Positions 21,342-34,400 of a stretch of 64,000 nucleotides of DNA are shown here, in pieces; position 1 is the first letter of the stretch, and each line of letters starts with the position of its first letter. Below the pieces are notes generated by a model. It had not been told where the DNA came from and ran no database searches. It saw only the letters and a list, made by a program, of their open reading frames with translations. Source of the DNA: Trichoplusia ni (lineage: Eukaryota > Arthropoda > Insecta > Lepidoptera > Noctuidae); the NCBI RefSeq assembly GCF_003590095.1, contig NC_039498.1:6200001-6264000 (forward strand), written 5' to 3'. The translations under genes were made by a program, and so were the position numbers.

Positions 21342-24300
21342 TTACTGCTGAGGTCCACTTATCATCTCCCAAATCTCTTTTCCTTCCTTCAAGTCTTTCG
21401 AGCCTTCACCGATCACGCATTTTCCCGCCCAGACATCGGCATTCAAGTATTTTTTGCAAACTTCCACCAAATCTTCCTTCTTGACAGCAAGTACTCGCTC
21501 TCTTTGCGTCTTCCAGATATCATACGATAAACCGTACAGGAATAGATCGATTCCCTTCATATATTCAGCGATCGGCTGGTCCATTTGTTGCAGGATCGAT
21601 AGTTTGGCTTCAAACAAGTTCTGGTCGTCAACCAAGTTGGTATTTTTCTCCATCCAAGCGGCTGTTTCATCGAAAACATTCAGAGTGATCCTTGAGTTGG
21701 GGTCTCTATAAGAATAGTAGTTGAAAACTCCATCTAAAGTCAACATGGCGCCGCCGCCGTAAGCGCCATTTTGTTCCCTGACTACCGGATGCAAGTATTT
21801 GGAGGTTAAGAATCTTGATAGCACACGAAGTTTAGCGTAGTCCGGGTCAGTGTAGGGAACTGTAGGAATAACTTTCGCGCAGAAATTGACAGGAATGTTC
21901 ATCTGAATGTGAACCCCTCGGTTCTCAGTGGGCATCTTCTTGCAATCGGTCCAATTGATCCTGTTCATCTCCTTATGTTCGACGCCCATACACAAATCTT
22001 TGCAGAAGTTGTCAACATTTTCCTCGATGTCGGCATTTGTGTTGCTGTAGTGGAAGGCTGCTCTCAAGTTTGTGCCTTTTAGAGTTCGTTTAGCAATCAT
22101 ATCAATAATACATTGGACATCTTCGATCGGTTGCTTCTTATGAATGTTTTGCATTGCGATGACGTGGTGTAGACCCATTAGACTCTCCTTGCATTCGTCT
22201 ACAGATGTAATTAAAGCCCGGGCTGCCTGCATGGCATAAGTGTGCCCACTGTCAATGATTCCGTTACTGAGTGCTGAGCAATAGTTCGTGAATAGCATTT
22301 TCATTCGTTCGCTGTTACTGAAATTCGGTTTGCTGAATATTTCAGACCAAATATCGAGCATTTTGGGGAGGTTTTCATCTAAACAGTGGCTGCTTATCAA
22401 TACCCCTTGTTCGAACTGGCCGTGTTGATCAATATGCTCAGTAATATGTGTGAGGAAACCGAGCCCAGATGTGGATTTGCTGATGTACTTGTCAAAGTCT
22501 CGATAATTAAATGACTTCGTGTCAAATTTGTTGATGACATAGTTGAAGAAAGGTAGGAGTTCTCTTTGTTGCGTGTCTAAGCAGTCGGTTCCAATTATAC
22601 CCTTGAAGTACGTTACACCATTGGTATTTGCCTCACACAGTTGCAGAGGAATAATGTCAGCAACAGTATGTTTTAGAGGAGGTGCCGTTTTATTCAGGGC
22701 AATATCCTCAAGCTTCAAGCACGGCAAAACATCTAAGTTCTCCTGCTTCTTCTGTACTTTCGATAGCTCCAATCCTTCTTTAAATATCTCTTCTTTTTGA
22801 TCCGAAGACAAAGCTTTTAGTTTAGTTTTAGTAGTTTAGCTTCTGCCTCGTTGAAAGTGTCGTCGAATTTTGGATCGGGAACCATAGTCATTGTCAGTCT
22901 ATGCTTGTTGAAGATGAAGTATTTTTCTATCACTTGGCGAACGTACGAGGGTTCCATCAAATTGGTCTTCAACTGATCGAGCAATTGGTTGACTTTTAAA
23001 GCACTTAAGATAGGTCCGTTGTGATTCCACAGCGGCATGAGATTAAATAGCAGGTTCAAGCCAAATTTGGGGCTTTGATGCTTGATTGATAGCTCAAAAC
23101 CGTGTAAAACGCTTTGGATGTGATCCGTTTCAAAGCCCTTATCATAAATCGTTCCAATTGTCTCCTTCACGATGTTTTCTACAACACCGAACTTTGACTG
23201 TTCAACGTCGCGGAGGCCGACTACAAATAATGTGTCTCTTATTTGATTATCGTAGCCTGTCAGAGAATTATAGCCTCCAGAAATATTTTTCTCAATCAGA
23301 TTTTTATAGAATGCTGAATTGGGGCCAATGATCATTAGTTCCGTCAATGCCATCATCATAAATGTCTCATAAATGCTTGTGATGTCAGACATGACGTATC
23401 CTATAGCTATCTGGTTCTGTTTTTCTATTGGCACTCCATACTGGTCTAGTCTGCAAGATATTTGTGTAGTCTTAGGCTCAGTCCAACGCGGTTGTCGAGC
23501 CACTATAGTGTGCCTTGGGTTTAAGTACGCATACTGACTTAAGTACGACTCATTAACAATTTTAAGGTTGGTTTCCAACGGGAAGTTACCGTAGGAGTAA
23601 ATTCTAGCATTGCTAGGATGGTAGTACATTGAGTGGAAGTTCTTTAAGTAGTCATGACTGAGTTCTGGAATACATAGTGGGTCACCGCCTGAAACATAAC
23701 CGTATGTTCCTTGCGGTAGAATTGTGTTGATGAACCTTTGACCGAATAGTGAGCTTGTTTCAGAGAATGCTCCTTTCATTTCATTATAGACTACACCTTT
23801 GAACATTATATTACTGAGTTTATCTTCTACATTAGAATGTTCTAACCTCCACCCTTCTTGCAAGAAATCTAGCCTAGATAGGTTTGGCTTAAATACAGCA
23901 TCAAGGTAGACTTTCTGCAGATTCCTATAATCAATCTCATTTTGTGACGAGAACGGGTAAAATGTGTAATCAGGGCCTGTCAAAGCATTCATAAAAGTGG
24001 CTAAAGAACGGTTCAACATTTTGAAAAACGGATCTCTTACGGGATAATTCTTTGAACCGCATAAAACTGTGTGTTCTAGAATATGAGGTGTTCCCATAGA
24101 ATCTAAGGGGGTTGTACGGAAACCGACTGAGAAAACATTATTGGAATCATCTCTTTCTAAATGCAGGTACTCTGTTTTAGTCTTTTCGTGGACTAAGAAG
24201 TATGCGGTCATGTTATACTCCTTGATATGTTCAACTTCTTGGAGGACAAAACCATGGACTGTCTTTCCGGGCTGTAAAGCTTTTAATGGGGGCTCCTTCT

Positions 24301-24388
24301 TCTTAAGGATTCCGCTGCTGTACATGTTGCTGCATGGTAACAGGCGGTGGCTCAGGCTTGTCCTGAGAGCGCAAAGTCTTGAATACAT
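21342..24388 (-). CDS. PITRM1: Presequence protease, PITRM1/PreP family (frame break inside)
   Basis: A mitochondrial-matrix M16C metalloprotease that degrades cleaved targeting presequences and other short peptides. Two open frames cover the whole family length: 24388-22817 (523 residues, N-terminal half) and about 22811-21342 (C-terminal half, opening ALSSDQKEE). They abut with a 1-nt frame difference, as if one base were missing in a CTAAAA-rich stretch at about 22815-22835. The N-terminus is basic and rich in R, S and L, as in a mitochondrial presequence. The inverted zinc motif HILEH is at residues 102-106, followed by the family's GSKNYPVRDPF. The combined length, about 1010 residues, fits PITRM1. 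No intron interrupts 3 kb of coding DNA. The break may be an assembly error, or the locus may be a retrocopy losing function. Confidence 0.88.
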
Positions 24389-25495
24389 GGTTTCGTTTTT
24401 TCAAACTATCCTGCAATGCACATACACCACTCACTATTTTTATAACAACTAAACTATTTACTACGATTTCGCGATAATTATGACGAAAATTTAGGGTTTA
24501 ATGAGTCATAATGCGTTTTCAGTGTTTAAAATACAAAAAGTACTCAAAAATAAAGGGAAATATAGGTATAACAAAAAAATACACTTTTGCGATTTCAAAT
24601 TATCATAATTTGAAGGATTTACGAGTGTACCTTGGAATTACAAACCGTCTAAGGCCACACAAAGTAATAAAAAAGGCGGGTATGCCATTAAAAATTGATT
24701 TTTATCAACTTTGGCGTTACAAATGCAATATTTTGATTTGGTGTCTGAGAAAAACAATTGAAAAATGATGCAATAATATACTTACGATAAATCACAGTAT
24801 TGTGGAAAAAGAAATATGTATAAATGCGAAATAGTATGTTATCCTTAATTTTCTTGCAATTTTTATAATTCCGAGAGGACTTTCATTATTTCTTTATAAA
24901 TTGCAAGCCCAGTTTACTGTATAACCTCTTTTACGAGAATTGCTTTCGGCACTTTGACGTTTTGATTCTTTACAATTACCATATAATAAAAATTTAAATA
25001 ACCAGTCCTAGGAGATGCTAAGCATATAAAATCATTGTAACTTGCTTTTATATCTGTTACTTAAATTAAAGACTAATAATAAAAATCGAACTAACTATTA
25101 GATCGTTTTAGGACCGTTTGGTACATAGAAGATAGAAATATTATCAACTAGCAACACGTTCAACAATTGCGTTTTGAGAAGACCTGATTCTTATGACCTG
25201 AAGTCGGAGTGTACACCAAGAAAGTGAAACTGTATTCCGCTCAAATTATAAAGCAAAATCGTATTCAGTCAGTTCAATTAAGTTCATATTATTTTTATAT
25301 AATTTATCGAAAAAATTTCACCCAAATTTTTTATTACGTTTTCTCTAGCGCTTAACATGTAGGAGCAACAAAACATGAAATAACGAATTGACGTCTTTCA
25401 TGTCCACAAATCCACATTCTTTTCAAAACACGTGTTTACGTGTTGAGCTCATGCAGGGCTCTATTTTATTTATAAGTGTAACAAAATAAACAAAA
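24389..25495. other. Bidirectional intergenic region, PITRM1-like to NOG1
   Basis: The two flanking genes diverge from here, so both promoters should lie within these 1.1 kb. AT-rich, with no TATA box or initiator I could fix. The 85-residue frame at 24511-24768 resembles nothing known and sits in low-complexity sequence. Confidence 0.4.
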
Positions 25496-28400
25496 ATGAG
25501 TTTGTACAACTTCAAAAAAATCGCTGTGGTCCCCACAGCAAAGGTAAATATCACAGACTTATATTAAAACCCTATATACCTTCATAATGTTGAATTCTAT
25601 TTTTAACCTTACTACACACACGTTTATTTTGTATTTCAGGACTTTGTGGACATAATATTGTCCAAAACTCAAAGGAAAACACCGACAGTGGTACACAAAC
25701 ACTACAAGATATCAAGGATTCGTGGATTTTATATGAGAAAAGTGAAATTTACGCAACAGAACTTTCACGACCGTCTTTCTAGGATTATTCAGGTATGTAC
25801 TTAGAATTAATACGTAAAAATATTTTTAATCATTGAAAACACCTCGAAGGTATCGCAACCTGTAGTTTAAAATGTGTTTGTTCATGTGAGTCTACTTGTT
25901 CCAATAAAGTTTTCATAAATACCGGTTTAGCTGTTTTCAAAATGAATAAATGTGGTATTTTTACAGGGAATTTTATAGTTATCATAGAATAAGTGTTTAA
26001 AATTCAAGGCTTGGTACAATCTAAATTGCATAAGATTGTTATTTACCTGGTTCTGTATTGCACAATATTTGTATATTATTATTGAGAGATTTGTCATTCA
26101 TGTATGTTTTAACACTGTATAATTTTGGTGTTTTATATATATAGATATTTTGTATAAATAATATCAATTTAAATTCATGATATAAATGCAACAGTTTGTA
26201 TAAAAAATCACACCAAGATTGTTTATCTTTTTTAATTATCCAAAACAAATAAATTTGGAATGAAAATTTGTGACTATAGCAATACAGTAAACAATTTGTT
26301 TTTGTTTTGCATCACTATGCCACCAAATGTATCGCCTATATCAGTGTATCCCTTTTGTAAAAGTGAAATCATTATCAATGGACTTAATATACTCCAGAAA
26401 TATTTACAAGTTAAAAAACAAAAAATTATTAAATTAAATTAAAGCATCAAAAAATTCATCGGCGTCGCTGACAGCTGGGAGTGTGCCCAAAAAGCTGGCA
26501 GCATTGCCACGTTGAATGGCAATGCTAATCCTCTGAGCCAGGTAAAAGCCAGCCTTTGGGTCACGAGAAGTGTCGACGAGACGCTTTGCTAGGTCTTTAA
26601 AAAGCGTTTTGGCACTCGGCCCCCACAGCCCAAAAGTTTCAACCCCAAACGGCTCAAAGAAGTAACTACCAACTAGATTACCATATTTGCGCCGTTTGAG
26701 GTTTTCAGCAGCCGCGGCAGCAATTGTTTTTGAAAAACATATTCCTATATGTTATATTCTATTGTTACAGGAATTCCCCAAACTAGATGATGTGCACCCG
26801 TTCTATGCAGATCTTATGAATGTATTGTATGACAAAGATCACTACAAGCTTGGTCTCGGACAACTGAACACTGCCAGACATCTTATTGACACGTAAGTTA
26901 CTTACCAACTAGACATTATGAAATGTGACTTCAAATAATGTCAGCTAGCTTGAATAATAGCTTTAAATTTACTTCAGAACACTCTTGAAAGGGATTGCCA
27001 AGAAGGGATTGTTTTACTATTGGACCGTTCCTTCATTTAAATTCGAATCACTTGTAAAAGTTAAAAATATAATAATCCGTTGTATCATTTAACAAGTGTA
27101 ACAGGTTGATAATCCATCTAAGGTTAAAAACAATAACTAGTTTTAAATTATTAAAAACTATCGTAGCTTTTAATAAGTGGCCGGAAATCGCAAAGGATAA
27201 AAAGCTTTGGAAGAGAAGAGAGATCCCACTGCTGGGCAAAGGCGGGAGGCCTTTAGAGATCTAAAACAAGCTATATAAAAAAAACATAACTTCAATAACT
27301 TAAGATTTCCACTAACAGCGTAGCCAAGGACTACGTCCGCCTGCTGAAGTACGGTGACTCGTTGTACCGATGCAAGCAGCTGAAGCGCGCGGCCCTCGGT
27401 CGCATGGCAACCATCATGAAGCGACAGGCCGCCAACCTCACATATTTGGAACAGGTGATATATACATACTGGGTCAATGTACCATGTTTTCATAAAATGA
27501 GTGAATTTTGAGTATTTGAATAAGTTAAAAATTTATGTTTTTTATTTTTCGTAAATATCATTTTTTTTCTTAATAAAAAGTACCCTATGTTACTTCTAAT
27601 ACCTCTAACAATATACGTTGTACAAGGTTTCATAATATTTTTATAATAACTATCGTGAGACTGATTCATTATTAAATGATGTAACGGTTTACTCACGCGT
27701 ATTTATCGGGGTAGCCCGACTAGTTTCGGAACCAACCGGAGTCGAACTGTCGAACTACAGTTGCCTTTACAATAATAAAAGAAATCATTCCACACTTAAT
27801 AAGTTAAAACTTTAAAACTGCTCACAAGTCACAAAATCACATAAGAATTTCACGTTAAGAAATTATTTCATGATCGTAAAACACAGTAGTCACATCACAA
27901 AATAGCTTCATAGACATTAATCAAGTATAATTCTATGTTTAGGTCCGACAACATTTAGCCCGTCTGCCGTCCATCGACCCTTACACGCGCACCATCATCA
28001 TCTGCGGGTTCCCTAACGTCGGCAAGTCCAGTTTCATAAACAAGGTATGTAGTCACTATAACAAGCAAGCTGTCAAGATCACTGACTAATTATTTCAATT
28101 TCAAGTAGCCAGGAGTCTAAGGCTTGAGTCCTGACTGATATTTGTATATTGTACTTTTTATTTGTATTTAATTGTAAATAACGATGTGTCAAATGACAAT
28201 AAAGTTAACACGTAGCTTAGTGTAGTCCTAAAATGTCTCTAGTAACAAGCTAAAGTCGTCATTTTGCTATGTCTAAGGTAGTCAGAAGCTATAAAGTCTG
28301 ACAACCAGTCTAACTAAGGGGTATCGTGTTGCCCAGGTAACTGGGTTGAGGAGGTCAGATAGGCAGTCGCTCCTTGTAAAACTCTGGTACTTAGTTGCAT

Positions 28401-31400
28401 CCGGTTAGATTGGAAGCCGACCCCAACATAGGGAAAAGGCTAGGGTGATGGGATGATGATAGATCCTTTCCCTGAAAGACGATACTCGACTTAATTAAAA
28501 TAATAAACCTAATTATATTTTCTTTTATGTTAGATAACACGAGCAGATGTAGAAGTACAGCCTTATGCGTTCACAACGAAGAGTTTGTACGTCGGGCACA
28601 CAGACTACAAGTATTTGAGGTGGCAGGTGAGATGTTACAACTTATATATGTTATATATATAGTCGCCGGTTCGAAGCTGTGCGAGGTAGTCCATACCTCG
28701 CGTCAGTCATATCGCGGCGCACAGCGAGCGTGACATAAGGTCGCGCGGTGAGGCTGTACTCACACGCGCATTACCCATGCCACGGACAGTTATTTATTTA
28801 ATTAAAATATTTACCTACTACAAATAAAGTAAAAAATTTAAGTTGGTAAATTTTAAACCTTAAAACCAATCTTTCTTCAGTTGGTCCACCAAACTTAATG
28901 GAAAAACAGATTTGCTCTCTTTTCAAGAGATGTTTATTTTGATAAACTAGAGGTTGTAAATAAATTGTCACCTTAAAACATGTTAAAAGAACGGGATCAA
29001 TATTTTTTGTCGAACATCGTGTCGTAAAATCTTCGCGTTGATTACTTCAATAGCATGTTATTTAACTGTCATTTTTATTTTACAAAACCACGAATTCTAA
29101 AATATTGCAATCTTTTTTATCTAGCCCACTGTCGTCCAATACTGGGCAAAGGCCACTCTCAAATTCACACTTCTTTAAAGTATTGATGAAATGAAATCAA
29201 ATGATCATTATAAATGACAGTGTGTAACCCAAAATCAACGACAAACTTTACTTCAAGTAGTTTTGAAGGCACTTTTATAACGTTAGATATACAACTTTAG
29301 TTGCACAATTCCAAATTATCATTCTTATAGAGAAGAATGTTCAAGTAATTCCACTTGACCCTTGTCCAGGTGATCGACACGCCGGGCATCCTGGACCACC
29401 CGCTGGAGCAGCGCAACGTGATCGAGATGCAGGCCGTGACCGCGCTGGCGCACCTGCGCGCCGCCGTACTGTACGTGCTCGACCCCTCCGAGCAGTGCGG
29501 ACACAGCATCGAGGAACAGGTCAGACTACATACACATACACCTTGCTAATGGTAATGACTGCACAGTGTCACAGATAGACCAGTGGTAGACGGCACCACG
29601 CCAAACAAGCGAAGGACAAATATGTGTCTGATTAACGAATGCTTGTCCTGAGTCTGGGTGACTTGAATGTTTGTGAAAGCCCCCATGATACAAGGATCAC
29701 TAAGGAATTAGCGTCCTTGTGTTTTTTTTTTAAATAGAAGTAAAAGACTACTGAATTGAGTCACAAAAAAATCTATGAAATGAAGTACCTAATTCTACTG
29801 CAGTCAAAATTACAGCTTTTGTCAAAATTTTCGAAAACAGCGAAAAAATTACTTCATATTCCTCTTTTCCACTTTTGCTGTGCCTGACATAGACCATACT
29901 TAATCAAAATCAAAAGTGTTATTTAAAATAGGCCGTTTTCCAGGCACTTTTAAAACGCTACATTACGGACTCTAGTTGCACGGTTTCTAAGTGTCATTCT
30001 TATGGAGAAGAACCGGCAAGAAACTCCATAATTAAACTGTAAACTTCGTTAACTAATTCATTGAAAATACCTATCATGACTGATCGGTTGACCATAGAAC
30101 TAACAAACAACCACAGCATTTAACACGAGATTGACTGGAGACAGTTGAAAGACAATCTACCAACTTTTATTATATCAAATTTACAAAACAATTCTTCTCC
30201 ACATACACTAAACTAATCTCTCTATCCCTCAGATATCTCTGTTCGAGAGCATTAAGCCGCTGTTCAGCAACAAGCCGCTGATAGTCGTACTGAACAAGAT
30301 GGATGTCATCAAGCCTGAGGATCTGCCCGAAGGCAAGAAGCAACTCATTGAAGACCTCATGCTGAGCTGCTCTAAGGGTAACCTGGTCAAGTAAGTACAT
30401 TGGAATACTAGCTGTTGCCCGTGGGTAGTACACCCGCTAAAAGTCGAAAATGATCGCACGGGAACATGGAATCATGATAAAAAGTTTGCTATGAGTTAAT
30501 CCTGGTTATGAACTGTATGTGTGTTAAGTTTCAACTCCGTTTAGAGGTTTCTGGTTATAAACTATCCGTGTACCAAGTTTCGTTTAACTCGGTTCAGTGG
30601 GGCGGTAGATACAAACTTTCGCCTTTATAATATTAGAAGGATATTGTAAATAACGTTCTATTGGTATTAGTCAGCAATATTTCACTGGTCTATTTATACG
30701 ATGGGATAATCCTAGTGGTTAGTGGCCTTGACTGCTACACTAGACGTTGTTGTTCGATTCCCACCCAGGACAAAATGTGTAAGCACGATAAATAGTTCCG
30801 TGTCTGGGTATAATATATCTAAACCCTTCAAGAACATGTGTACTAATTTTCATGATGAAAGGTTAAGTATTCTTCTCGTCAATGCGTAGCAATCAATCTT
30901 TCACATTTACAATATTAGTAGTTATTAAAATGTATTTGTTACCCCCAGCGCGGACCCCAACTCGGACCTCTCGGTGGTCCCCGTGATGCGCATGTCGACC
31001 ATGACGGAGGAGGGCGTGCAGGAGGTCAAGATCGAGGCCTGCGAGCGGCTGCTGGGACACAGGGTTACCGAGAAGATGAGGACTAAGAAGGTAAGAGAGA
31101 GTAGTGGCTGTTATTGATGGGAAAGAAGGAAAATAGCTTTTCGTAGCGGTTGTTCACGATTCCGTCTGCGTGAGCCTCAGTTTATACTGTGCGGTAGTTT
31201 CCATTTCCCTAGGAATGCCAGGATAGAATGTAGCCTACATTAGTGTAAAGTTTCCTTAAGATCCTTCCAATAGTTTTGCGTGTATAGTATAAAATTAAAC
31301 ACATACCGTAGGTATACGATAGCTATAATAATATATAGGTGGGCGTCGTGTCGCGGGTTCGATCCTCGCGTAGGACAAGCATTATATGTGATCTTGAATC

Positions 31401-34400
31401 GTGCACGTTATTTCTATGTTTGTGAAACCCCCGCGACACAAGGATTAAATTCTTTACTGCGGTGTCGTTCTTTTTTTAATAGAGATATATATTTATTCTC
31501 CCTTCAGGTGGACGGCATCCTGAACCGCCTCCACGTGGCGGTCCCCGCGCCGCGCGACTCCAAGCCGCGGCCCGCCGTCATCCCGCCCGCCGTCGCCAAG
31601 AAGAAGCAGATGCTAGCTGACAAGGCGGCTCGCAAGAGGAAACTGGAGAGGGACATCGAGCTGGAGGAGGGAGACGACTATGTACTCGGTGAGAATAGCT
31701 ATTATATTGTTGTAAAAACAAAACATATAGTCGATGTGAATTAAAAAGTTCTGAGACAAACTTCATGAAACATTTATGGGACCTAAATGTCAGCTATTCA
31801 AGATAAGAATAATAAAAAATCTGGTCATTTGTCAGAAGTTCTGACGTTTAAGTTATATTTACATTAATATTTTTACGTCAGAACTTCGAAGAAGATGTTT
31901 TAAAATATTCGGCAGAAGTTTAAAAAAAACCTAATAGACCAAAGATAAAAAAAAGCGTGGGTTGCCTGATGATAAAACTATTTACAAAGTCACCCCACGC
32001 TTTATACATTGAATTATATTTTTAATTTATCACTCTTATCTATAATATGTTGTATTGTATTTGTTACATCATTTAATACCCCTTTCATGCCCTGATTAAT
32101 CTATCTATATATATTATTCTATCTAATCTAAATAATACAAAGTTGCGACCATTTATCTCATATGTACTTTATACAATGCAATAATGCCCTATTACCTACA
32201 CAGACCTCCAGAAGAACTACGCGGAGATCCCGGAGGAGGAGCGCCACGACCCGATCCCGGAGTTCTGGGAGGGACACAACATCGCCGACTACATCGACCC
32301 GGACATCTTCGACGTGAGTCATAGTCTAATATGTATATCAAATTCTCGTGTCACTTTGTACTAAATTGAACTCCTCCGAAACGGTTCTACCGATCCTCAA
32401 GATATTTCGTATACATATTCGGTAGGTGTGAGATTAGGGCAACATCTATTTTTCGTAGCGCATTTTTTTTCTTGTTTCAGAACCTATTTTATATGGAAAA
32501 AAGGTTTGCTGGGGCAGCTAGTATCATATACTAGCTATAGTAATTGTGTAGTACAACTCTAGGTTGGGCCTGCTATGTGTAAATCATTTTTAATCTTTCG
32601 TTAACATTATAAGACCTGAAAATGGATGGCTCACGCGTTGTTTCCATAAGAATGATATTTTGGAACTGCGCATCTAGAGTAGGCCTTTTTCAGACATAAC
32701 CAACTCGAATTAAACACATTTTGATTCAACTATGAGAAGAAGAAGAACTATGCCCAGTCATTTAGAAGTTGAAAGGAAGATGCTTGTTACTGATTTTGGA
32801 CGTGTTTTATCTTAATCTAAATAATTATTGTTTAGAACTAAACAAAATAGGCCTAAAAATAAGTGATTAGATGGATTTTGTTAAGAGGAAGAATGTTGTG
32901 CATTAAATATGTATGTCGCCGGTTCGAAGCTGTGCGAGGTAGTCCATACCTCGCGTCAGTCATATCGCGGCGCACAGCGAGCGTGACATAAGGTCGCGTG
33001 GTGAGTCTGTACTCACACGCGCAGTACCCATGCCACGGACAGTTATTTATTACTTATTTCTTTATACTTATACATGAAAATAAGTACAAAGGCATTCTCT
33101 ATCAGTCAATCATAGGGTGACTATTTATTTTATCAATTGTTTACCATACTCCTCCGAAACGGTTTGACCGATTTTTATGAAATTTTAAACGCATATGACG
33201 TAGCTATGAGAATTATATACTGCCTAATTTTCATACCCACCACGGTTTGTGCCAAGCTCCCTTTTTTGTAAGTATGTCCTATATTTTTTACACAGAAAAA
33301 GTCAATCAGTGACTAATCTTCTATCTTCTTGATTCTTCTAGAAACTGGCCGAGCTTGAGAAGGAGGAGGACCTCCGCATGGAGGGAGGCCTCTACGCCGT
33401 GCCGAAGATAGAGCTTGATGACACCATGAAGGAAATCAGAGAATTGGCGCGCCAGATACGGTATGTATGATATATTTATTGATCAAATTAAATTAATTTA
33501 TTGAGGAGGATTTGTGTCCTATAAAAAAATATTCCTGTTCGGCGCAATGTGTTTTTTGTCTTCATTCATCTCTTCTCATTGTCTCGGCATCATCATCGCC
33601 CTAGCCTTTTTCCAACTATGTTGGGGTCGGCTTCCAGTCTAACCAGATTCAGCTGGGTACCAGTGTTTTACAAGGAGCGACTGCCTATCTGACCTCGTCA
33701 ATCTAGTTACCTAGACAATACCTCTTTGTTAGACTGGTTGTGAAAGATCCATGAATAGCAGCCGGGACCCACAATCTAACGTGCCTTCCGAAACACGGAG
33801 GAACTCGTTATGACAAAGATAGTCACTCGTCTACCGACCAACGGAATGAATACTAAAAATAAAGACAGAGGCAAAGCAATGTAAATCACTTCAAATTTAC
33901 TTGTCAACCAACTGATTTATTAAACGCTAGCCTGTTTTCACAACCCTCCTTGACCTGCATTATTTTATAGTTCGACCATGTTACATCTACACTATGATTA
34001 CAGCAACAAGAAGGCGATCCTGAAGGACGAGTCTCGCCTCGTGAAGCAGTCCACGAAGCCGGTGATGCCGCGCAACTCCCGCGCCAGGGCCAAGGACCGC
34101 TCCACCGCCAAGCTCAGGGACGAGATGGAGAAACTCGGTCAGTTGCCTACATATATATTGTATATGATATATGTGATTTATGTTGGGTACATAAATATAG
34201 GCACGGAAAGCCGAATAGTTGAGGTCACGAGCATTTGTGTGATCCACGAATGCTTGTCCTGAGTTTGGATATATTTTATTTTGTTTAAGTTTCAATATTT
34301 TGACCCTTTATTTTTATACATTTACAAATTCATACACAATAATTATATAAGTACATTCTATCAGTTATCTAGTATTCAATACCAGCTATGCCTACAAAAT

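Noticed and set aside
28663..28795. Helitron end (starts with TC, hairpin inside)
   Set aside because: The 3' end is cagttattt, not CTRR with a hairpin just before it, and the flanks are not a consistent A/T pair.
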